Assembly (NCBI GenBank): GCA_944325105.1
Contig: CALUYW010000008.1
Location: forward strand, 18,724-82,723
Direction: 5' to 3'
Source: Candidatus Gastranaerophilales bacterium
GTDB lineage: Bacteria; Cyanobacteriota; Vampirovibrionia; Gastranaerophilales; Gastranaerophilaceae
DNA: 64,000 nt
The stretch's first letter is position 1. Each line of letters begins with the position of its first letter. A program made the position numbers and the translations under genes. Positions 53,678-62,552 of this stretch are shown in pieces. The notes under the pieces are model-generated. The model did not search any database, was not told where the DNA came from, and was given only the letters and a program-made list of their open reading frames with translations.

Positions 53678-55675
53678 TTGTTAGTCAGAGCGATTAATAC
53701 TAATCTTTACAAAAACAATTACGTTGCAAACTCTTTGAATTTTGGTGCTACCGGTCAGAAGAAATCCGCACAGACTAATCCGTATGGAGAAAAGTATGAC
53801 CAGGAGCGTGCAACACAGGACATTAGAAAAGCGCTTGATGTTCTTGGTGATAAGAAACTTGAATTGATTTTGCATAATGCAAGTGCACCAAGTAAAGCTG
53901 CAAAAGATGTTGGCATAGGTTCCTTATATAGTGAATCTTCAAGAGAGTTGCTAATTCCTTTCTTAGAAAAATATGGTTTTTCGGGTATTCAGGTTGACCC
54001 CGAGGGTATGCGCCCCGAGCATGATGCTTCCCCTTATGTTTCAAATTCTTTCGTGTATAATCCCTTGATTATTGATTTAGAGGATTTAACTAAACCCGAA
54101 AACGGTGCAATTGTGGATAAAAATGTTTACAAATCAATTGTAAGATTAAATCCTGCAAAAAACAGTGAGTATGGTGATTATAAGCATGCCCGCGACAGTT
54201 TTGATCTTGGACTAACAAATGCTTGGAAAAACTTCAAGGCAAAATCGGCAAATCTTGATTCAATATCTGACCCTGTAGAAAAAGACGCTGTTGCAGCACT
54301 TGCAAATGAGTATGCCGACTATAGTCGTGAAAACGGTCAAATGCTGGAACCGTATGCAATTTATTCAATTCTTAGTGAAAGATTTAATAATGATTATTAT
54401 AAAAACTGGCCTCAGGAGTTTCAGAATTTATATAACCCGAGAAACGATGCTTTAATAAATAGTATTAAAGCGGAACACCAAGATGATATCGACAAATTTA
54501 TCTTTGTTGATATGCTTGCAAAAAATGCCAGAGAAAATGGTATAGAAACATTTGAAGATGCCGGTATTAAAACAGAAGGTGACAATCCGGTTGCGTTTTC
54601 TAACCAAGAAGTTTGGGCGCATCCCGGCGCATTTTTAAAAGACTACAAAATGGGCTGCCCTCCGGATAACGATAACCCGGATGGTCAGGCTTGGGGTTTT
54701 GCAGTTTTAAACCCTGCAAAACTGTTTAATCATGATGGTAGCTTAGGCGAATCCGGACAACTTCTTTATGACAAGTGTGAAAAGCTTGCTCAAGATAATC
54801 AGGGCGGTATAAGAATAGATCATATTGTAGGGCTTATCGATCCGTATGTTTATAAAAATTCTCCGGTTGACGGTACGGCAGGCAGGTTATTCTCTTCGCC
54901 GCATAACCCTGATTTGAGACAATTTGCAATTCCTGTAAATAATCATGACAGTGCTAAAAAATTTGGCGTTATCCTTGAAAAAATAGTTCTCCCAGCTTGT
55001 GTTGATGCTGGTCTTACAAAAGATGACATAATATGTGAAAACCTTGGCGCTATTCCGGACCATGCTCGTGCCGCTTTTGAAAGACTTGGACTTGGTGGTA
55101 TGATAGTTACTCAGTACCACAACGGCATGTCTGCAAGACCAACGGATACAATCATGTTGGGTTCTCACGATACATTGCCTTTTGTTTCATATGTAGATAA
55201 TTTATACGGCAGACATGGGCAAGACCCCTTTAATCATGCCCTTTGGCCCGCTGTTGAAAATTCTCTGCCAAGAACCGCTACGCACGATGAAAAACAAGCC
55301 GAATTTGATAAATACAGGTTTGATATGAACAGACACCAGCCTGAGGTGAACAAGGCTGCGTTTAAACAAAAGAAATTTACCGAGCTCTTTACAAGTCCTG
55401 CTCAAAGGGTACAAATATTTTGGACGGATTTACTTGGTATGGAGCAAAGATACAACACACCAGGTACATCTACAAGCAAAAACTGGTCTCTAAGATTAAG
55501 TTCTGACTTTGAAAAACAGTTTGACCCTTCGATGCTAATTCAAGCATTATCAGATGCTCTCAAGGCGCAAGATGAAAAAACTGTCAAGGCAAATCAAGAC
55601 TTGATTAATTCTCTTGATGCAAACGCTCAAGCTGCACGTGAGCAAAAACAAAAAGGTCTTAATCTGATAGGATAG
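53678..55675 (+). CDS. malQ: 4-alpha-glucanotransferase (GH77, amylomaltase)
   Basis: MalQ transfers alpha-1,4-glucan segments in maltodextrin and glycogen metabolism. The 665-residue protein has the GH77 barrel motifs: GGIRIDHIVGLIDPY near 377 with the nucleophile Asp, IICENLGAIPDHARAAF near 451 with the acid/base Glu, and MLGSHDTLPF near 493 with the third Asp. The N-terminal 70 residues are a lineage-style extension (NSLNFGATGQ). Start: a TTG at 53678 with AAAGGAG 7 nt upstream, rather than an upstream in-frame codon at 53651 lacking a site. Single-gene unit. Confidence 0.93.
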   Translation: MLVRAINTNLYKNNYVANSLNFGATGQKKSAQTNPYGEKYDQERATQDIRKALDVLGDKKLELILHNASAPSKAAKDVGIGSLYSESSRELLIPFLEKYGFSGIQVDPEGMRPEHDASPYVSNSFVYNPLIIDLEDLTKPENGAIVDKNVYKSIVRLNPAKNSEYGDYKHARDSFDLGLTNAWKNFKAKSANLDSISDPVEKDAVAALANEYADYSRENGQMLEPYAIYSILSERFNNDYYKNWPQEFQNLYNPRNDALINSIKAEHQDDIDKFIFVDMLAKNARENGIETFEDAGIKTEGDNPVAFSNQEVWAHPGAFLKDYKMGCPPDNDNPDGQAWGFAVLNPAKLFNHDGSLGESGQLLYDKCEKLAQDNQGGIRIDHIVGLIDPYVYKNSPVDGTAGRLFSSPHNPDLRQFAIPVNNHDSAKKFGVILEKIVLPACVDAGLTKDDIICENLGAIPDHARAAFERLGLGGMIVTQYHNGMSARPTDTIMLGSHDTLPFVSYVDNLYGRHGQDPFNHALWPAVENSLPRTATHDEKQAEFDKYRFDMNRHQPEVNKAAFKQKKFTELFTSPAQRVQIFWTDLLGMEQRYNTPGTSTSKNWSLRLSSDFEKQFDPSMLIQALSDALKAQDEKTVKANQDLINSLDANAQAAREQKQKGLNLIG

Positions 55676-55689
55676 TAAAAACGAGTATT

Positions 55690-55726
55690 AATATAGCCCT
55701 GTCTGCAATATGGTGGGGCTATATTG
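55690..55726 (+). terminator. Hairpin after malQ
   Basis: AATATAGCCC pairs with GGGCTATATT 15 bp after the malQ stop; no T run follows, so it is a weak terminator. Confidence 0.45.
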
Positions 55727-55732
55727 TATAAT

Positions 55733-55755
55733 AAAAAAGACCCCGTCAGGGGGTC
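55733..55755 (-). terminator. Intrinsic terminator of membrane-protein gene
   Basis: On the minus strand GACCCC and GGGGTC pair and are followed by six T residues, 30 bp after the stop at 55786. Confidence 0.75.
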
Positions 55756-55785
55756 ACTTTATGTGATAAATTACTTTGTTATTTT

Positions 55786-56664
55786 CTACATTAGAGTCTC
55801 GGTAACGACCCTGTCCAGCTCTTTTGGATTGTTTTCTGCAGTTTCAATTATACTTGTTGTATCAATGTCGTATCTGTCATTTATACTTGTTTTATAACTT
55901 TCTTCCGCTTGTCCTATAACATCAGATGCTAACCTTGCCTCTTCTCTTTTTTCAAGCATATTGCCTACATTGTTTTTGAAGGCTTCTTCTTGCTTGTTTG
56001 CAAGTTTTGCAGCAAGCCCAATTGCAGACAAAATGCTTGCGCCAGCTATAAATAATTTAGAGTTATTATGTGCGAATTTAGCCAATTTAGGATGATTTGA
56101 GCCAAATTCCTTAATCGGCTTAATAATATTTTTACTTATAGACTTTACTATTCTGTTTGATGCAAATGCATTGTCAAAAGCCGTTGCTTTCTCGGTGATT
56201 TGAGGCAACAATTTTGGCGCAAGCTTATCTATCCCTTTTTTAATCAACTTACTGGCGCCTGCATAAATGGCAAATCCGCCGCCTATTTTTCCAAAAATTG
56301 AAATTGCATTTTTAGCATTTTCATTGTCTGTTTTCTGAGAAATTTTATCGGATATCTTGCCTGCAACATCAAATGATTTTATAAAAACAAGCCAAGAGGC
56401 AAGACTCAAGCCTCCTGCGGCTAATTTTAAAGATGGCGCGCCTTTTGCTTTTATTAAGTCATCAATTACAAAGGCACCGACTGTTGCGGGAAATATCGCA
56501 TTGCTTATTTTTGCCGTTTTGGATTTTTTTACATCCTCTTGTGCTTTTTTAGCGGCAGATAAAACAACTTCACTGTCAGACATCTTTGCTATATCACAAA
56601 TTTTGTCTGTTGTATTTTTTGTTTCCCCTGTGTAATAAGGTAGTTTTTCTAAAACCACACGCAT
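55786..56664 (-). CDS. Hypothetical membrane-associated protein
   Basis: A 292-residue protein with no signal peptide. Moderately hydrophobic, Ala/Gly-rich helices lie near 56-66, 80-95 (KLAAGGLSLASWLVFI), 125-140 (KIGGGFAIYAGAS) and 207-222 (LFIAGASILSAIGLAAKLA). The C-terminal 60 residues are charged and helical (FKNNVGNMLEKREEARLASD). No known family; style fits other lineage-specific proteins here. GAAGGTGAT lies before the ATG. Confidence 0.65.
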   Translation of the reverse strand: MRVVLEKLPYYTGETKNTTDKICDIAKMSDSEVVLSAAKKAQEDVKKSKTAKISNAIFPATVGAFVIDDLIKAKGAPSLKLAAGGLSLASWLVFIKSFDVAGKISDKISQKTDNENAKNAISIFGKIGGGFAIYAGASKLIKKGIDKLAPKLLPQITEKATAFDNAFASNRIVKSISKNIIKPIKEFGSNHPKLAKFAHNNSKLFIAGASILSAIGLAAKLANKQEEAFKNNVGNMLEKREEARLASDVIGQAEESYKTSINDRYDIDTTSIIETAENNPKELDRVVTETLM

Positions 56665-56805
56665 AAAATAATCACCTTCTTTTTATAATTTGCAAAAAGC
56701 TTATTTTCATATATTATATTATAACAAGTATGCACAATGCAATTAGTTGCCTTTTTTGGCAGTTGGATACTAAAAGTTTAACAAATCTAAACAAAGGGGA
56801 AAAAA

Positions 56806-58113
56806 TTGAACTACATTAAAATTGTTGATGTCACAAACAGGGATGGCGTACAAACTTCAAGACTCGGACTTGCAAAACTGCAAAAGACCATAATCAATAT
56901 TATGTTAAATGAAATGGGTATAAATCAGTCTGAGTTTGGTTTCCCAACTACAGAGCATGAAATTAACTATCTAAATGGCAACTTGCAGCTTGTTGAACGT
57001 GGTTTGATTGACAAAACAAATCTTTCAGGATGGATGAGAGCAATTGCCTCTGATGTCAAAAAAGCTTTTGGTAATGTTCCAAAATTACAATATATTAACC
57101 TTTCTCAATCTACATCAGAGCAGATGATAAAAGGAAAATATCAAGGCAAGAAAAATAAAAAAGATATTTTAAATCAGACCTGTGAAGCGATAAACGAGGC
57201 AATAGTTCAAGGTGCAAAAATAATCGGTGTTAATGCTGAAGATGCTTCAAGAAGTGATTTAGAGTATTTAATAGAATACGCAAAAGAGTGCAAGCGCTAT
57301 GGTGCAAGCCGCTTTAGATACTGTGATACTTTAGGTTATGATGACCCGCAGACAGCGTATGAGAGAATTTTTCAAATAGCAAAAGAAGCTCAAATGGATG
57401 TAGAAATGCACTTCCATAATGACCTTGGCATGGCAACCGCTTGCTCTGTTATGGGCGCAAAAGCTGCAATTGACGCCGGTGTTGACGCTTGGATTAACAC
57501 TGCAATAAACGGTATGGGTGAGAGAGCCGGTAATGCGGATTTGGTATCTTGTATTTTAGCAATAGAAAAATCAAGTGGTTTTAGAGGCAAATATAAGCTT
57601 GACCCGCAAATTGATATCTCAAAAGCTTGGCGTCTTGCAAAATACACTTCTTATGCTTTTGGAGTACCTATTCCTATGAATCAGCCTGCAGTAGGTGATA
57701 ACGCTTTTGCTCACGAAAGCGGTATACACGCAGATGGTGCACTTAAAGACAGACGCAACTATGAGCTTTATGATTATGAAGAACTAGGCAAGGGTGAACC
57801 TGAAATTATTGAAACAGGCAGAATGATTACGGTTGGCGAGTACTCGGGTATTAAAGGTTTTAGAAATGTGTATCAAAATCTCGAGCTTGAGTTTAACGAT
57901 GAAGATGAAGCAAGAAACATTCTCGAGCTTGTTCGCTATGCTAACGTACATACTCAAAAACCTCTAACCGACAGCGAACTTAAATTCATCTACTATTACC
58001 CTAACATTGCTGCAAAAATTATGACGGTTGAACCATACTACAAACCTCATGGTGCTCTTAAGGAAAGAATTGAAAGAGTTGACAATCTTGTTGAAGGTTC
58101 AAAGATAGTTTAG
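56806..58113 (+). CDS. 2-isopropylmalate/homocitrate synthase-family enzyme
   Basis: A 435-residue DRE-TIM metallolyase that condenses acetyl-CoA with a 2-oxo acid. Key residues: NRDGVQTSRLG at 12-22 (Arg and Asp of the usual LRDGEQ), the metal-ligand HFHNDLGMATA near 204 and AFAHESGIHADGALKD near 298. NRDGVQ for LRDGEQ and VGEYSGIKG where LeuA has LGKHSGR set it apart from standard LeuA. No LeuA regulatory (allosteric) domain seems present. The substrate is therefore open (2-oxoisovalerate, 2-oxoglutarate or pyruvate). TTG start with AAAGGGGAAAA upstream. miaB begins at the next base. Confidence 0.85.
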   Translation: MNYIKIVDVTNRDGVQTSRLGLAKLQKTIINIMLNEMGINQSEFGFPTTEHEINYLNGNLQLVERGLIDKTNLSGWMRAIASDVKKAFGNVPKLQYINLSQSTSEQMIKGKYQGKKNKKDILNQTCEAINEAIVQGAKIIGVNAEDASRSDLEYLIEYAKECKRYGASRFRYCDTLGYDDPQTAYERIFQIAKEAQMDVEMHFHNDLGMATACSVMGAKAAIDAGVDAWINTAINGMGERAGNADLVSCILAIEKSSGFRGKYKLDPQIDISKAWRLAKYTSYAFGVPIPMNQPAVGDNAFAHESGIHADGALKDRRNYELYDYEELGKGEPEIIETGRMITVGEYSGIKGFRNVYQNLELEFNDEDEARNILELVRYANVHTQKPLTDSELKFIYYYPNIAAKIMTVEPYYKPHGALKERIERVDNLVEGSKIV

Positions 58114-59415
58114 ATGGCAGCTGAGGTTAAAAAGGTTTATATTGAAACGCTTGGTTGTCAGATGAATAAGTCTGATACCGAGCGTATATTTGGCATTTTA
58201 TCTCACTTTGGATACATTCCTTGTGAAGATGAAAACGAGGCTGATTTTTGCATAGTAAATACCTGCTCTATAAGGCAATTATCAGAAGATAAGGCATACT
58301 CAAAACTTGGCGTTTGGGGAAAGATTAAAAAGGAAAGGCCTTTAAAAATAGCTATTTGTGGCTGTGTTGCCCAACAGGAAAAAGAAAAACTTCTAAAGCG
58401 TTTCCCATATGTTGACCTTGTTTTTGGCACGCAAAATATATATGAGCTTCCGGATTTAATAAATTTAGAGGGAAGAATTTGTGCGGTTAGGGAAAAACCA
58501 GTAGAAGAAAAAGATTTTAATATAACAAGAGCAAAAACTCTCAATGCATGGTTGCCTATTATTGAGGGGTGTAACAATTTTTGTTCATACTGCGTTGTCC
58601 CTTACACCAGAGGGCGCGAGCGCTCAAGAGAGCCAAAGAGAATTATTGATGAAGCAAAAAATATAATAGCTCAAGGCTATAGAGAAATTACACTTTTAGG
58701 TCAAAATGTTGACAGTTATGGTAAAGACTTAAAAGAAAAGCCAACGCTTGCTTATCTTTTAAGAGAAATAGATAAACTTGAGGGTGATTTTAGGATTAGG
58801 TTTACTACTTCATATCCTACAGATATAACAGATGAGCTTATTGAAACTGTTAAAAATTCAAGTAAAATTTGCGAGTGTTTTCATATACCAATGCAAAGCG
58901 GTTCTGATAGAGTGCTAAAAGCCATGAATCGTAGATATGACAGAGTAAAGTACGCACAAATTGTTAAAAAAATAAGAGATAATATTAAAGACGTTACAAT
59001 AACATCCGATTTTATAGCAGGTTTTCCCTCTGAAACATATGAAGAATTTGAGATGACACTAAGTGCTTTTGATGAATTTGAACTTGATTATTCAAATACT
59101 GCAGCATATTCTCCTCGTCCCAATACGCCTGCAGCAAAGATGACTGATAAGTTTATAGATGAAAATGAAAAGAAAAAAAGACTTGCAATTTTAAATGACA
59201 AAGTAAAAGAAATGTCTTTAAAATCAAATCAAAAATATGTAGGACGAACGCTTGAAGTCCTTGTGGAAGCATATAAAAAAGGTAAGTTTGAAGGTAGAAC
59301 GAGAAACAACAAAGTAGTTCATATAACCGGTGAAAACATTAAAATCGGTGATTTTATTGATGTAGAAATAATTAAGGCTTCTACTTGGTGTCTTTTTGCT
59401 GAGCATAAGAATTAA
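58114..59415 (+). CDS. miaB: tRNA-2-methylthio-N6-dimethylallyladenosine synthase
   Basis: MiaB adds the 2-methylthio group to i6A37 of tRNAs reading UNN codons. The 433-residue protein has the N-terminal UPF0004 domain with three cluster Cys (GCQMNKSD, NTCSIRQ, CGCVAQQ), the radical SAM motif EGCNNFCSYCVVPYTRG near 149-165 and a C-terminal TRAM domain ending VEIIKASTWCLF. Its ATG is directly after the preceding stop, so it is translated by reinitiation. Lone miaA is not in the window. Confidence 0.95.
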   Translation: MAAEVKKVYIETLGCQMNKSDTERIFGILSHFGYIPCEDENEADFCIVNTCSIRQLSEDKAYSKLGVWGKIKKERPLKIAICGCVAQQEKEKLLKRFPYVDLVFGTQNIYELPDLINLEGRICAVREKPVEEKDFNITRAKTLNAWLPIIEGCNNFCSYCVVPYTRGRERSREPKRIIDEAKNIIAQGYREITLLGQNVDSYGKDLKEKPTLAYLLREIDKLEGDFRIRFTTSYPTDITDELIETVKNSSKICECFHIPMQSGSDRVLKAMNRRYDRVKYAQIVKKIRDNIKDVTITSDFIAGFPSETYEEFEMTLSAFDEFELDYSNTAAYSPRPNTPAAKMTDKFIDENEKKKRLAILNDKVKEMSLKSNQKYVGRTLEVLVEAYKKGKFEGRTRNNKVVHITGENIKIGDFIDVEIIKASTWCLFAEHKN

Positions 59416-59474
59416 GCGCAAAAAAATATTTTCAGCTGCTTTTTAAAGCTTGTAACCATGGTAAAGGATAAAGT

Positions 59475-59753
59475 ATGAAAATAGTGCCAACAAGGATAAG
59501 AGCAATAGTTGATAAAAAAGTTAGTCAACATAAAAATGGAAAGATGGCAAAAGATTGTCTTAGTGATTTGTATGGCAAATCTTTTAATCATATAAGTTTA
59601 TCAAAAAATAAAGATGGCAGTGTTACCGCGTATGGACATAAAGTCAAGGAGGCTCCATATTCTCGCACATATTCAATTCTGCCAAATGGCGAGCATGTTC
59701 AGACACTTGTTTCAAGAAAGCAAGAAAAAAACGGCATTTCATTGAAGATTTAA
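59475..59753 (+). CDS. Small hypothetical protein
   Basis: A 92-residue basic protein starting MKIVPTRIRAIVDKKVSQHK, with AAAGGATAAAG before the ATG. It is polar with beta-strand-like repeats (SLSKNKDGSVTAYGHKVKE). Its stop overlaps the start of the next small ORF (TAATG). No known family. Confidence 0.6.
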   Translation: MKIVPTRIRAIVDKKVSQHKNGKMAKDCLSDLYGKSFNHISLSKNKDGSVTAYGHKVKEAPYSRTYSILPNGEHVQTLVSRKQEKNGISLKI

Positions 59754-59926
59754 TGCGTCTTGTGATGAAGCCTGACGGGTCAAGTACTGTAGAATCTTAT
59801 ACAATTAAGCGAAATGAGTTTGGTGATATACTTGAAACAAGCAAAAACTCTGAAGGTTCGTTTAAGATTGTCCCTAAAAGGGCTGAATTGATAGACATTA
59901 CTGAATTACTAAGAAGCAGACGCTAG
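59753..59926 (+). CDS. Small ORF coupled to the preceding gene
   Basis: A 57-residue ORF beginning MRLVMKPDGSSTVESYTIK and ending ITELLRSRR. Its ATG is within the TAATG junction with the preceding gene, so translation would follow by reinitiation. The style (KxDGS, strand-turn pattern) is like that of the upstream protein, so the pair could be two halves of one split gene. It ends 3 bp before convergent pgi. Confidence 0.5.
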   Translation: MRLVMKPDGSSTVESYTIKRNEFGDILETSKNSEGSFKIVPKRAELIDITELLRSRR

Positions 59927-59928
59927 AT

Positions 59929-61314
59929 TTATCTGCTGATTTTTTGAGTTAATTCCTCTTTTGATTCTTCGTATCCGGCTCTGCCCATAAGAGCGTATGT
60001 ATAGTTTTTTGCCTGTTCTACACCGGGTTGATTAAAGGCATTTATATTGTAAAGTTCTCCTATAATTGCCGTTTGGACTTCAAGCATATAGAAAAGCTGT
60101 GCAAGATATCCGGCAGATACTTTTGGCAGAGTAATTGTCAAATTTGGGCGCTTAAAGTCTGTAAGTGCTACGGCAGTTGAATCGGCCTCGGCGTTTATAA
60201 GGTTATTTATGCTATTGCCTCCAAGGTAGCCAATTCCCGTGTATTCAAATATTTTGGGTATTTCAAGAGTTGTGTCGAATTCTCCAACGCGAATAAAAGT
60301 GATTATCTTGTCGTTTTTGCCTTCGTTGTACAGTTGAATTTGTGAGTGCTGGTCTGTTGCGCCAAGAGCTTTTATAGGTGTCGGGCCAATATTTACTTTG
60401 TTTCCGTCGCGGTCAACTTCTTTACCAAGCGACTCTGCCCAAAGTTGAACATACCAGTCGGCAACGTATTTTAATCTGCTTGAATAAGGCATCATAACAG
60501 ATATGTAATTTCCCTTTTGCGTGTCCATAAGGTAGTGGATAAGAGCATTTTGTGCTGCGATATTTTTTCTGATGTCGGTATTTTTGAGTGTTAAATCCAT
60601 AACTTTAACACCCTCCATAATTTCATCAATATCTATACCCACAAGTGCCATAGGCACAAGTCCGACTGCAGAAAATACTGAAAATCTGCCGCCAACATCA
60701 TCAGGAACTACAAAGGTTTTATACCCCTCTTCGTTTGCAATTTGCCTTAAAATGCCTGATTGTTTATCTGTTGTTGCTACTATATTTTTTCTGTAATCGT
60801 CACCAAGGAGATTTTGCATCCTGTCTTTGATTATCATAAACTGCGACATGGTTTCTGCAGTTGAGCCTGATTTTGTGATTACATTGACAAGAGTTTTCTT
60901 TAAATCAAGCATATCAAGAAGTGCATTTATCTGGTCAGGGTCGATGTTATCAAGGAAAAATATTCTTGGCATACCGCCACGTTCTTCTTTGGAAAGTAAA
61001 TTCCAATATGGCTTTAAAAGAGCCTCACACATTGCAATTGAACCAAGTGCACTACCGCCTATTCCAAGGACAAGAATATTATCAAATCGTCCCTCAACCA
61101 TGGCTGCGTATTCTTTTACATACCAAACAGTTTCCTCGTTATAGCCTAAATTCATCCACTGCAGCCACTGTCCGGGTTTATCTTTTCTAAGGTTTAAATC
61201 AAGGATAATGTCGCTGATTTTCTTTTCATACTGATTAAATGCTTCTTCGAGATTAAGGCCTCTGTCTTGACCAAGAATATCCACGCTAACATTTCTACAG
61301 TTGAATTCTATCAT
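59929..61314 (-). CDS. pgi: Glucose-6-phosphate isomerase
   Basis: Pgi interconverts glucose-6-P and fructose-6-P. The 461-residue enzyme has the SIS-domain glycine loop GIGGSALGSIAMCEAL near 81 and the phosphate-binding TKSGSTAETMSQF near 147, with the second-domain motif ALGATDQHSQIQLYNEG near 320 containing the conserved QHS. Length and motifs resemble the shorter bacterial/archaeal-type Pgi. AAGGGAG lies before the ATG. It links amino-sugar, glycogen and glycolytic genes in the window. Confidence 0.95.
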   Translation of the reverse strand: MIEFNCRNVSVDILGQDRGLNLEEAFNQYEKKISDIILDLNLRKDKPGQWLQWMNLGYNEETVWYVKEYAAMVEGRFDNILVLGIGGSALGSIAMCEALLKPYWNLLSKEERGGMPRIFFLDNIDPDQINALLDMLDLKKTLVNVITKSGSTAETMSQFMIIKDRMQNLLGDDYRKNIVATTDKQSGILRQIANEEGYKTFVVPDDVGGRFSVFSAVGLVPMALVGIDIDEIMEGVKVMDLTLKNTDIRKNIAAQNALIHYLMDTQKGNYISVMMPYSSRLKYVADWYVQLWAESLGKEVDRDGNKVNIGPTPIKALGATDQHSQIQLYNEGKNDKIITFIRVGEFDTTLEIPKIFEYTGIGYLGGNSINNLINAEADSTAVALTDFKRPNLTITLPKVSAGYLAQLFYMLEVQTAIIGELYNINAFNQPGVEQAKNYTYALMGRAGYEESKEELTQKISR

Positions 61315-61409
61315 TTACACTCCCTTGATGAATTTAGATAATCGGCTATTACTATTTTATCCGCTGAGAATTTTATGTAAAGAGCCAAAAAAATTACCTT
61401 AAAGAGGGA

Positions 61410-62285
61410 TTGAAATTATCTTTTAGCGTTAAAAATCCTAATATGAAGAGCAATTTTTATCAGGATTTAAAGAAAAATTTTGACGGTGAAAATCTTGATA
61501 CAAGCTTGTATTTATCTTTATTGGACAAGCATATAGATACTCTAAAGTGCCAAGGTAAAGACTGTATGCGCCTTTTTGGCGTCAAAAAAAGCCTTGAATA
61601 TATTTTTTTGAAATATAAAAATTTGTCGGATTTAAAAAAGCAAAATGAGGAGATATTTTCTCAAATCCTGCATGATATAAAAAGTCCCATGCTCGGAATA
61701 AAATACGCTCTTGAAAACTCTAAAAGAAGCGAGCTTGATGACGAAATTTATAAAATAAATACAAATATTTTGGACATGATTAAGGATTTTCTTTTGCTCT
61801 ACAGTTTTAAAGATGGTTTTACCTGTCTTTCTTTTGAAGAATTTTGTCCTTACGAGCTTGTTAGACAAGAGCTTGAGTTCTACACTCCGCTTTTTAGGAG
61901 TAAAAATATAAAAACTTTGATGAAAAAAGATAACTGCACACTGCTTTGCTCCAATAAAAGCGTTTTTTCAAGAATTGTATCAAATCTTTTGTCAAATGCT
62001 ATAAAATATTCTCCTAAAGACACTCAAATAGAAATCAAGATAAAAAATAAGGGGAGCAACATTGTTGTATCGGTAAAAAACCATACTTGTGTTGATTTTG
62101 ACGACAAAGACGAGAAGATTTTTGACAAATTTAATACAAAAGGTGCAGAAAACTCTTTTGGGCTCGGGCTTTTTATATCAAAAAGACTGGCGAAGAGAAT
62201 TAACTCGACATTAAGAGTCAAAAAAACATCAAAGAGTGTTATTTTTGAACTAATTATGCCTAAAATTGACCCTCAATGTCGCTAA
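61410..62285 (+). CDS. Soluble sensor histidine kinase
   Basis: A 291-residue cytosolic kinase with an intact phospho-acceptor: SQILHDIKSPMLGIK has the His at about residue 88. The ATPase part has the N box SNLLSNAIKYSP near 191, FDKFNTKG and the G2 box SFGLGLFISKRLA near 250. There is no membrane segment, HAMP or recognised sensor domain; the first 75 residues may be the input. TTG start with AAAGAGGGA upstream. No response regulator is adjacent, so it is an orphan. The 3' end overlaps the next, convergent gene by 26 bp. Confidence 0.9.
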   Translation: MKLSFSVKNPNMKSNFYQDLKKNFDGENLDTSLYLSLLDKHIDTLKCQGKDCMRLFGVKKSLEYIFLKYKNLSDLKKQNEEIFSQILHDIKSPMLGIKYALENSKRSELDDEIYKINTNILDMIKDFLLLYSFKDGFTCLSFEEFCPYELVRQELEFYTPLFRSKNIKTLMKKDNCTLLCSNKSVFSRIVSNLLSNAIKYSPKDTQIEIKIKNKGSNIVVSVKNHTCVDFDDKDEKIFDKFNTKGAENSFGLGLFISKRLAKRINSTLRVKKTSKSVIFELIMPKIDPQCR

Positions 62286-62529
62286 CTGTTATTTTTGCCG
62301 ACATTTCAGCTATTACGCGAGATATCTCAAAACCGCTTATCATAACTTCAAGGATAAGCTGCGAGTTGATAAGGACACTTTCCGTGTATTCCATAGAGTC
62401 CATATCTAAAATTTCAAACTCTATAAAATCATCGCCGACATACTTAATTTTGCCAAATTCCGCATCTGTCGCCCATCTTAAAAATACAACGGCTTTTTCA
62501 AGCGCTTTTAGTTTCTGAATCATCCTCAT
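62260..62529 (-). CDS. Small protein, possibly LSm/Sm-like
   Basis: An 89-residue protein. After an N-terminal helix, FGKIKYVGDDFIEFEILD, ESVLINSQLILEVMI and the following strands resemble the Sm1 strand-turn-strand (G-x-[IV]-x-x-V-x-x-[DN]-[FY]-[IV]) of LSm/Hfq-like proteins. The match is by eye only. A TATCAT box lies 6 nt before the ATG at 62529, or an ATGAGG may guide a start at 62523. Convergent overlap with the histidine kinase gene and divergent from the lipoate transferase gene. Confidence 0.5.
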   Translation of the reverse strand: MRMIQKLKALEKAVVFLRWATDAEFGKIKYVGDDFIEFEILDMDSMEYTESVLINSQLILEVMISGFEISRVIAEMSAKITVSDIEGQF

Positions 62530-62539
62530 ATTTACATGA

Positions 62540-62545
62540 TATGAT
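62540..62545 (+). promoter_or_regulatory. -10 box of lipoate/octanoyl transferase gene
   Basis: TATGAT ends 7 nt before the ATG at 62553 with no Shine-Dalgarno; it overlaps an opposite-strand TATCAT at 62536-62541. Confidence 0.35.
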
Positions 62546-62552
62546 TATTTTT

